A stretch of 7,225 nucleotides of DNA, from NCBI GenBank assembly GCA_017354515.1, contig JAFMQT010000231.1, forward strand, positions 1 to 7,225, written 5' to 3'. The notes below the pieces were generated by a model that made no database searches, was not told where the DNA came from, and saw only the letters and a program-made list of their open reading frames with translations. Source of the DNA: Nocardia sp. GTDB lineage: Bacteria > Actinomycetota > Actinomycetes > Mycobacteriales > Mycobacteriaceae. Position 1 is the first letter of the stretch; every line of letters begins with the position of its first letter. Shown here piece by piece: positions 1-5,920 of the stretch. A program made the position numbers and the translations under genes.

Positions 1-1
1 C

Positions 2-1630
2 GGCGCGGCACAAGCGAGCACCGGCCACGGGGTGAGCAGGCGGTGGTTGTTCGCCGCGTCCGGAGCGGCCGCGGCGGCGGGCTTGGCCGTGGGCGCGGGA
101 ACCACCGCGGCGGTCGAGAGCGGCGATTCCACGGAGGCCGGCGAATTCTGGCCCCGCGCTGTCGAATTCGTCGCGAGCGCGGACCAGATCGCCGCACCGC
201 GGGTGAACGGCCTGCATGTGCAGTTCGGCGCCGACTCCGCGCGCGAGGCGGTCATCAGCTGGCATTCGACCGGGCCGGTGCGCAATCCGGTGGTCCGGTT
301 CGGAACCGCCGCGGCCGGATTCGGAACCACCGTGCAGGCGCGGACCCGGGCCTACAAGGACGCCGCGTCCGGGACCGAGGTGCACACCCATCACGCCCGG
401 CTGACCGGCCTGAATCCGGCCACCGACTACATCTACGCCGCCGGTCACGACGGCACCTCCCCCGAGCTCGGGACCTGGCGCACCGCCCCGGCGGGCCGGA
501 CGGCGTTCCGGTTCACCAGTTTCGGCGATCAGGGCACCCCGTCGGTCGGCAAACTCGTGGACGGCCATTATCTGAACGACAATCTCGGTTCCCCGTTCGC
601 CGGTGATGTCACGGCGGGAGTCGAGCGGCTGGCGCCCCTGTTCAATCTGGTGAACGGTGATCTCTGCTATGCCAACCTCGCCACCGATCGGGTGCGCACA
701 TGGAATGACTGGTGGGCCAACAACTCTCGTTCGGCACGGTATCGGCCGTGGATGCCGGCGCCGGGCAATCACGAGAACGAGAAGGGTAACGGCCCGATCG
801 GATATCGGGCGTACCAAACCTATTTCACGGTTCCCGACAGCGGTGCGGAGGAACTCGCCCGCGGCCTGTGGTATTCGTTCACCGTCGGCGGTATGCGGCT
901 GATCGCCCTGGCCAATGACGACATCTGCTATCAGGACGGTGGAAACACCTATGTGCGTGGCTATTCCGGCGGCGCGCAGCAGCGCTGGCTGGAAGCGGAG
1001 CTGTCGAAGGCGCGCGCGGACCGCGACATCGACTGGGTTGTGGTGTTCATGCATCAGACCGCGGTCTCCTCGGCCACGCGGTCCAACGGCGCCGACCGCG
1101 CGATCCGCGAACTGTGGCTGCCGCTGTTCGACAAGTACCAGGTCGACCTGGTGCTGTGCGGTCACGAACACCACTACGAGCGCTCGCACCCGGTGCGCGG
1201 CGTACTGGGCACCGGCACCCTGACCCCCAAACCGATTCCGGACGCGGTCACCGCCGGCCCCGGCGGTCCGGCCACCGATGTCATCGATACCTCCAAGGGC
1301 ACAGTGCATCTGGTGATCGGCGGTGGCGGAACCTCCTCCCCCTCCAACGGCCTGCTGTTCCCCGACAAGCAGTGCCGGGTGCTGACCGGCGTCGGCGATT
1401 TCGATGCCGCCTTGAACAAGAAGACCCCCATCTACGAACCCGAACAGGCTCCCTGGTCGGCCTTCCGCGACCCCGAACACCCCTACGGCTTCTGCGCTTT
1501 CGATGTCGACCCGGGCAAACCTGGCGGCAACACCACCATCACCGCCACCTACTACGCTCTCACCGGTCCGGCGAGCGATCTGAAACCGGTGGACACCTTC
1601 ACCCTCACCCGGCCCCGCTCCGACCGCTAA
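2..1630 (+). CDS. Tat-exported purple acid phosphatase-like metallophosphoesterase, 5' end probably cut by the window
   Basis: Predicted secreted dinuclear-metal phosphomonoesterase that would release phosphate outside the membrane. Residue numbers count from the GTG at 32. The start has a twin-arginine signal (SRRWLF, residues 2-7) and a hydrophobic Ala/Gly stretch to about 22. A fibronectin-like purple acid phosphatase N-terminal domain follows (about 57-150), then the calcineurin-like catalytic domain. All five metal-ligand blocks are present: GDQG (Asp166), GDLCY (Asp210, Tyr213), GNHE (Asn246, His247), His341 in VVFMHQT, and GHEHHYER (His378, His380). The whole protein resembles, from memory, M. 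tuberculosis Rv2577, about 529 residues. The frame is open to base 2 with no stop, the GTG at 32 has no clear ribosome binding site, and starting there would leave almost no residues before the twin arginines. The true start is therefore probably upstream of the window; GTG 32 (532 residues) is the in-window alternative. It converges on the next gene with overlapping stops. Confidence 0.93.
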   Translation, partial: GAAQASTGHGVSRRWLFAASGAAAAAGLAVGAGTTAAVESGDSTEAGEFWPRAVEFVASADQIAAPRVNGLHVQFGADSAREAVISWHSTGPVRNPVVRFGTAAAGFGTTVQARTRAYKDAASGTEVHTHHARLTGLNPATDYIYAAGHDGTSPELGTWRTAPAGRTAFRFTSFGDQGTPSVGKLVDGHYLNDNLGSPFAGDVTAGVERLAPLFNLVNGDLCYANLATDRVRTWNDWWANNSRSARYRPWMPAPGNHENEKGNGPIGYRAYQTYFTVPDSGAEELARGLWYSFTVGGMRLIALANDDICYQDGGNTYVRGYSGGAQQRWLEAELSKARADRDIDWVVVFMHQTAVSSATRSNGADRAIRELWLPLFDKYQVDLVLCGHEHHYERSHPVRGVLGTGTLTPKPIPDAVTAGPGGPATDVIDTSKGTVHLVIGGGGTSSPSNGLLFPDKQCRVLTGVGDFDAALNKKTPIYEPEQAPWSAFRDPEHPYGFCAFDVDPGKPGGNTTITATYYALTGPASDLKPVDTFTLTRPRSDR

Positions 1631-3624
1631 GGCGCGGGGACGATCTCGGGCAGGCGGTCGGCGCCCCAGCTGCGATGCAGATATCCGGTGACCGAATCCA
1701 GTTCGGCGCGTTCGACGGCCGCGAGTTCGCCGCGTTCCAGGGGGTCGAAGTGGAAGATGTAGAGCCGGGAGGCGAACTGGTCGAACGGCAGTGAGGCTTC
1801 ACCGGGACGCTCGCCACTTCCGGCGGTGCCGACCACCACGCCGTCCCCCCAGTCCTGCCCGCTGTCGTTGTTCGGGTTGAAGAAATACACCCGCATGGTG
1901 TCCTGCGGATCGAGGGTGACCCGCAGGATCGTGATCGCGTGCCAGCCGACGAAGCGGGCCGCGCTGTCGGTGACCGCGACCCCGGCCGGCTGCGGGTGGA
2001 TCAGCGGCTGATTGCCGTTGTAGAACGGGTGATAGCTGGCGTAGAAGTGGCGCAGGAACTCATCGACCTCGGTCAGCCGGCCGCTGGCCACATCGACATT
2101 GATCCGGAACCCGCGACCGGACCACCAGCCGTGGAACTCCGGATTCACCCAGCGGTGCGGATCGCCCTCACGATCGGCGCAGCGCCGCCCCATCTCGGCG
2201 TAGATCCGGTCCAGATGCGGCACCACCAGCAGCGATACCGGGTCCAGATCCATCGGCGGGGTACTGGCCACCCCGGCCTCGACCTCTCGCGAGGAGATGG
2301 CCTGTCCCTCGAAATGCATGACGACCTCGTCGTCGCGCGCCGCCCAGGCGACGATCTGCAGCAGATAGTCCGGATCGTTGTAGGACCACATCGACAGGGC
2401 CCGCGCCGATTGGCAGGTCGGATTATCGCCCTGCCCCACCCCGAGCGGCAGCCCGAGGATCGACAGCACGCCCGACAGCAGCCAGGTGCGCGGATCGACG
2501 GCCGGCCCGAACACCTCGGTCAAGCGCTGCTGCGCGATGACCGACAGCTGCATCCCCATCTGCCGCCACAGTGCCGGTGCCACCGGCGGCTCATACAGGA
2601 TCCCGCGCTCGAGCAGCAGCGCCAGCCCGTAGATACCCTGCGCGGTCTCCACGAACACCGACCTGTCGATCAGGCTGCGCACGAGTTCGTGGTAGCACAG
2701 CAGGCAGTCGCGGCCGGTACTCGACAGTCCCAGCGCCGCGCCGATCAGATATTCGCCCTTGCCCAGCAGAAACCGCAGCAGCACAGCGTGATACGGCGAC
2801 ACCAGCCCGGTGTCGTGCATCGACCGCGCGAAACCGGTCGCCTCGTACTGCAGCGCGCTGTCGTCCATCGATTCCAGCCGGCTCTGATACACCTCGACGC
2901 CGGGATCCTCGCGGCAGGAGTCGGTGGTGCCGTACAGACTGCTGATCAGCCGGTCCGCGCCCAGCCCGCTCGACCCCAGATCGATATCCGGATTGGCGCG
3001 CGCCACCGCGATCTGGGTGATCATGCGCTTGACCTGCTCGACCTGGATGGGTCGCTGCCGCAGGATCCGCCAGATCTCGTCGACCAGATGCTCGAGCACC
3101 TTCTCGTAGCCGACCTCCTGCACCAGATAGTGCATGAGCTCGCGCGAGACATCGGCCATCCGGCCCTGCTGCAGCCGTTCGGCCTCACCGGGCGGTGTGA
3201 ACAGCAGCGACAGGTTGGCGGCCAGAACCTGGGACAGATGGTTCTGGGCGTGCTCGGCCGATATCTGCGGATGCTCGTAGTCGCCCTTGGCGACCGCCAG
3301 CATCCGCAGATCGCTGACGGTTTCGAGAACCACGGTGTCCTGGTTGGGGCTGCGCAGCGATCCGGCGCTGAGCCCCGGAATCAGCACCTGCGGCTCGGCC
3401 CAGTCGGTACCGAGGAACAGGCCCGCCTGCTCGAGCCGCGGCGCCCGCGGCCGCAGGGCCGCGCATCCACCGGGCTGTTGCAGCACCCGCCGCAACGCGC
3501 TGAACACCCTGGACAGCTTGACCGTCTTGCCGAAAGCGCTGGTGGCGGCCAGGCTTTCGGTGGCTTCGTCCAAGCTGGCGAGCCGTCTGTCCAGGGTAGC
3601 GTCGTTGCTGCCGCGTGGCCTCAC
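1627..3624 (-). CDS. Uncharacterised 665-residue protein with a papain-like Gln-Cys-His-Asn signature near its C-terminus
   Basis: I do not recognise a named family. No signal peptide or membrane segment is evident, so it is probably cytoplasmic. The first 390 or so residues look mostly helical, with no motif I can name. The C-terminal part contains GQGDNPTCQSAR (Gln398, Cys404), GWHAI (His562) and FFNPNNDSGQDWG (Asn583, Asp587, Trp592-Gly593). In papain the oxyanion-hole Gln19 lies six residues before Cys25, followed by His159-Ala and Asn175 before W-G. The order and spacing here match closely, although the C-to-H interval is longer (158 against 134). A cysteine protease, amidase or acyltransferase activity is therefore inferred, not shown. 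The GTG start at 3624 is well supported by GGGAGG six bases upstream. The gene begins 34 bases after the ATP-grasp stop, so the two are almost certainly co-transcribed. Its stop overlaps the stop of the convergent phosphatase gene. Confidence 0.85.
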   Translation of the reverse strand: MRPRGSNDATLDRRLASLDEATESLAATSAFGKTVKLSRVFSALRRVLQQPGGCAALRPRAPRLEQAGLFLGTDWAEPQVLIPGLSAGSLRSPNQDTVVLETVSDLRMLAVAKGDYEHPQISAEHAQNHLSQVLAANLSLLFTPPGEAERLQQGRMADVSRELMHYLVQEVGYEKVLEHLVDEIWRILRQRPIQVEQVKRMITQIAVARANPDIDLGSSGLGADRLISSLYGTTDSCREDPGVEVYQSRLESMDDSALQYEATGFARSMHDTGLVSPYHAVLLRFLLGKGEYLIGAALGLSSTGRDCLLCYHELVRSLIDRSVFVETAQGIYGLALLLERGILYEPPVAPALWRQMGMQLSVIAQQRLTEVFGPAVDPRTWLLSGVLSILGLPLGVGQGDNPTCQSARALSMWSYNDPDYLLQIVAWAARDDEVVMHFEGQAISSREVEAGVASTPPMDLDPVSLLVVPHLDRIYAEMGRRCADREGDPHRWVNPEFHGWWSGRGFRINVDVASGRLTEVDEFLRHFYASYHPFYNGNQPLIHPQPAGVAVTDSAARFVGWHAITILRVTLDPQDTMRVYFFNPNNDSGQDWGDGVVVGTAGSGERPGEASLPFDQFASRLYIFHFDPLERGELAAVERAELDSVTGYLHRSWGADRLPEIVPAP

Positions 3625-3630
3625 TCAGAT

Positions 3631-3636
3631 CCTCCC
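3631..3636 (-). promoter_or_regulatory. Shine-Dalgarno site for the 665-residue papain-like protein
   Basis: On the minus strand GGGAGG lies six bases before the GTG at 3624. It is the strongest ribosome binding site in the window and fixes this GTG as the start. It also shows that translation of the second gene of the pair is initiated independently rather than only by read-through from the ATP-grasp gene. Confidence 0.8.
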
Positions 3637-3658
3637 GTGATCCGTACCTGCATTCGGA

Positions 3659-4924
3659 TCATACGTAGAAGTCGAGGTCCTCCTGTTGCTTCAGCAGGTC
3701 CCGCATGGTGTACGGGTCCTCGCCGTAGAAGTAGAGCAGGCCCCAATGATTTCCGAACGCGGTGCGTTTGGTGACCTTCTCCTCGAAGGGAGCGGCGAGC
3801 TCGTGTGCTTCGAAGTAGTCGTGATCCTCGGTTTCCGCGGGGATCGACAGATGGGTGACCACCCTGCGGCGTGGATAAACCCCGAAGGTCCCCGCATGTC
3901 CTGTGGCGTCGACCACCTCGCGGGGGAAGAAGTTCACGATCTCCTCCTCCGTGGTCTTGGGGTCGAAGGCGAGCACCAGCGCGTGATACGCATTGAAACC
4001 GTACGCCCGTTCCAGCAGTTCGAAGACCTTGAACCCCGGCGGCCGGTAGGCGACCTCACCGAAGTACATCTCCCCGTCGCTGGTGACGAAGTACTCCGGG
4101 TGCACGAACCCGAATTCGATGTCGAAGGTCTTGATGAGCTTCTCCACCTGCCGGGTGATCTCCGGCCGGTACTGCTCGAGTTCGGGCGTCGCGGGCACGA
4201 ACACCGAATATCCGAGCGTGACGTACTCGGAAATGTTCAGGAACCGGATCTTGCCGTTGTGGATCCACGCCTCGACCGCGAATTCCCAGCCGTCCAGATG
4301 CGATTCCATGAGCAGCGGGAATTCCTCGTCCGGAATGCCCTGCACGTCGTCCGGGGTGCGGATGACGCGATGGCCGAGGCAGCCGGCCTTGTCGAAGGCC
4401 TTGATGTGGATCGGATCGTTGGGGTCACCGTCGAGTTTGAGCAACGTCTGGTTGACGCGCTTGAGGAACCGGATGACATCGTCGCGTTCGTGCGCCTCCT
4501 CGAAGATCCCGACCCGGATGCCACCGAGTTGCGCGCGGCGCTTCATCAGCGACTTGTCGCGCAGCAGCATGGCCTGCCCGAGCAGTCGCGGATTGTCCAG
4601 CAGCACCGAATTGATCGCGCCCGCCCATTCGACGGTCTCCTCGAAGATCGGGATCGCGACATCGACACCCATATCTCGCAGCGTCTCGGCGATCTCCACG
4701 GACCGCTCATTGAGACGTTCGAAATTCCATCGGATATAAGGTATTTCGTTATCTATGCAGTATTGCTCCGCCCATTCCGGGGCGACCACGACATAGCGGC
4801 GGTCGAACCGGTCCACGGCTTCGACCGCGTTCAAACTCCACCCGAGCAGGGCGACGTAGCCCTTGTCCGGGTTCTTATTCGATGCTCTCGACTCCGACAC
4901 CGACTTCTCTTCCGAGACTGACAC
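3659..4924 (-). CDS. ATP-grasp domain protein, probable carboxylate-amine (peptide or amide) ligase
   Basis: Predicted cytoplasmic ligase that activates a carboxylate as an acyl phosphate with ATP and couples it to an amine or other nucleophile; the substrates are unknown. Numbering from the GTG at 4924 (421 residues): a Rossmann-like pre-ATP-grasp region starts at GYVALLGWSLNAVEA; the central domain begins around PIFEETVEW (from 92) and DKSLMK (Lys124, Lys128). Lys175 in IHIKAFDKAG fits the nucleotide-binding lysine. MESHLDGWEF (206-215) is the ATP-grasp E-x-x-x-x-G-x-E block. HPEYFVTSDGEMYFGEVAYR carries the metal and phosphate ligands Glu277, Glu290 and Arg294, with E-x-x-x-R lacking the Asn of the common E-x-N-x-R version. 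The frame extends to 5158, but that extra 78-residue stretch looks non-coding. GAGG seven bases before the GTG at 4924 supports that start; TTG 4930, ATG 4978 and GTG 4900 are alternatives. It is the first gene of a two-gene unit with the papain-like protein. Confidence 0.88.
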   Translation of the reverse strand: MSVSEEKSVSESRASNKNPDKGYVALLGWSLNAVEAVDRFDRRYVVVAPEWAEQYCIDNEIPYIRWNFERLNERSVEIAETLRDMGVDVAIPIFEETVEWAGAINSVLLDNPRLLGQAMLLRDKSLMKRRAQLGGIRVGIFEEAHERDDVIRFLKRVNQTLLKLDGDPNDPIHIKAFDKAGCLGHRVIRTPDDVQGIPDEEFPLLMESHLDGWEFAVEAWIHNGKIRFLNISEYVTLGYSVFVPATPELEQYRPEITRQVEKLIKTFDIEFGFVHPEYFVTSDGEMYFGEVAYRPPGFKVFELLERAYGFNAYHALVLAFDPKTTEEEIVNFFPREVVDATGHAGTFGVYPRRRVVTHLSIPAETEDHDYFEAHELAAPFEEKVTKRTAFGNHWGLLYFYGEDPYTMRDLLKQQEDLDFYV

Positions 4925-4931
4925 CGACAAA

Positions 4932-4935
4932 CCTC
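4932..4935 (-). promoter_or_regulatory. Probable Shine-Dalgarno site deciding the ATP-grasp start
   Basis: Minus-strand GAGG lies seven bases before the GTG at 4924. A purine run (GAGAGGGGA) sits just upstream of it and could instead serve the TTG at 4930. The ATG at 4978 has only TAGGA directly abutting it, which is too close. The site is modest, so the start call is moderate. Confidence 0.45.
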
Positions 4936-5112
4936 GTCCCCTCTCGACTTCACACGGTTCGTCGATCTCGGATCGCATTCCTACGCGGGACATCTGCGGC
5001 CGGCATCGGATACGCGAGGGTGGGACATCGACGAATCCAGACTTGTCACCGGCTCGTCGACCGGCTGTATCAACAGCACCGACTCCTGACGACAATCGGC
5101 ACTGTCGTCCTA

Positions 5113-5133
5113 TGTGCGAGGGTACCCAGCACA
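5113..5133. repeat. Nested inverted repeat, possible operator
   Basis: TGTGC (5113-5117) and GCACA (5129-5133) are perfect inverted arms. They enclose an exact 8-base palindrome GGGTACCC (5120-5127), giving an almost symmetric 21-base site in the intergenic region upstream of the ATP-grasp gene. Its symmetry and size suit a dimeric repressor operator. It could also form a weak hairpin, but no U-tract follows on either strand. The function is an inference. Confidence 0.35.
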
Positions 5134-5171
5134 CGACCCGGCAAACAGGCACCGCCAACTTCGCGACCGGT

Positions 5172-5915
5172 TCACACCGCCGACACTATCGCCGCGGCGA
5201 CGGCCACCGTGAGCTCGAGCGCCGCCCCCAGCACATCACCACCCAGACCATCGAACCGGCGCACGCAATGCCGCACCAGCAGTACCGAACCCAGCAGTGC
5301 CACGCCCACCGCGACCGGCCCCTGCCACAGTCGGCAGGCGGCGAAAACGCTTGTGCCGAGGGCGAGAACGACCCATCCGAGCACGGTCCACCACGGCTGC
5401 GTCCGCGCCACCAGCGCACCGAATCCGGCGCCGGGTGCGGGCCGGTGACCGCGGCAGGCGACGACGACGGCAACCCGTCCGGCGGCCACCGCCAGCCCGA
5501 CCGCGAGCCACCGGCCCGCCTCGGCCGCGGCGGCGAACGCGAGTGCCTGGATTCCGATCGCGAAGATCAGCGCGGCCACCCCGAACGGTCCCGCTCCCCC
5601 ACTCTTCATGACCTCCCGCGCCCGCTCCGGCGACCCGTAACTGCCGAGCCCGTCGGCGGTATCGGCCAGTCCGTCCAGATGCATTCCGCGCGTGGCCAGC
5701 GCCAGTGCGCCGACGGTTACCAGCGCGGCCAGGGTGAATCCCGTTCCCGCCCAGCACAACACCCACAGCAGACCGGTCGCGGCGGCGCCCAGCAGCGCCC
5801 CCACCACCGGAGCCAGCGCGATCGCACGCCCGGCGACCGCGCGGTCCACGGCCGGTGGACCGGGCACCGGCAGCACGGTCAGCCAGGACAGCGCCAACCG
5901 CGTGGCCGCGACCAT
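5172..5915 (-). CDS. cobS: Adenosylcobinamide-GDP ribazoletransferase (cobalamin synthase)
   Basis: Integral membrane enzyme that joins adenosylcobinamide-GDP with alpha-ribazole or its phosphate to form adenosylcobalamin or its phosphate, the closing step of nucleotide-loop assembly. The 247-residue length is typical. Diagnostic blocks are LSWLTVLPVPGP near the N-terminus (9-20), HLDGLADTADGL (79-90), whose aspartates are the family's presumed metal ligands, MKSGGAGPFG (103-112) and FDGLGGDVLGA (221-231). Several Ala/Val/Leu-rich stretches fit multiple membrane helices. The ATG at 5915 lies five bases after the cobT stop, and its ribosome binding site (GAACGAG) is weak and abuts the start codon. 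This suggests translational coupling with cobT. The next gene on the strand begins about 250 bases later, so the cobTS unit may end here. Confidence 0.97.
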   Translation of the reverse strand: MVAATRLALSWLTVLPVPGPPAVDRAVAGRAIALAPVVGALLGAAATGLLWVLCWAGTGFTLAALVTVGALALATRGMHLDGLADTADGLGSYGSPERAREVMKSGGAGPFGVAALIFAIGIQALAFAAAAEAGRWLAVGLAVAAGRVAVVVACRGHRPAPGAGFGALVARTQPWWTVLGWVVLALGTSVFAACRLWQGPVAVGVALLGSVLLVRHCVRRFDGLGGDVLGAALELTVAVAAAIVSAV

Positions 5916-5920
5916 CTCGT

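Larger units (their letters stand above)
4925..5171. other. Intergenic region between cobS and the ATP-grasp gene
   Basis: This is the only sizeable non-coding stretch in the window, and it lies between two leftward genes. It should hold any separate promoter for the ATP-grasp operon, but I see no convincing -35/-10 pair. Weak candidates on the minus strand are TTGTCG and TGATAC, 17 bases apart, and a TACCCT hexamer. It contains an imperfect nested palindrome (5113-5133) and a direct repeat ACCGGCT (5048-5054 and 5060-5066, 12 bases apart). There is no GC-rich hairpin followed by a T run after the cobS stop, so read-through from cobTS cannot be excluded. No cobalamin riboswitch features were recognised. 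Confidence 0.55.

Noticed and set aside
3621..3653. Ten-codon minus-strand frame MQVRITGGSE between the ATP-grasp and papain-like genes, whose TGA overlaps the next GTG as GTGA.
   Set aside because: It has no ribosome binding site of its own and spans the Shine-Dalgarno site of the next gene. A frame this short is expected by chance, though a leader or peptide role cannot be excluded.
1939..3774. A 611-codon plus-strand frame opposite the papain-like gene.
   Set aside because: Its composition is that of an antisense shadow (Arg, Gln, His and Asp rich), and the minus strand has the strong ribosome binding site and structured motifs.
5048..5066. Direct repeat ACCGGCT twice, 12 bases apart, in the intergenic region.
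   Set aside because: The units are only seven bases and GC-rich, so chance occurrence is likely. It is noted within the intergenic entry only.
4925..5171. Search for a cobalamin riboswitch or an intrinsic terminator next to cobS.
   Set aside because: I saw no recognisable B12-box-like structure and no hairpin followed by a T run.
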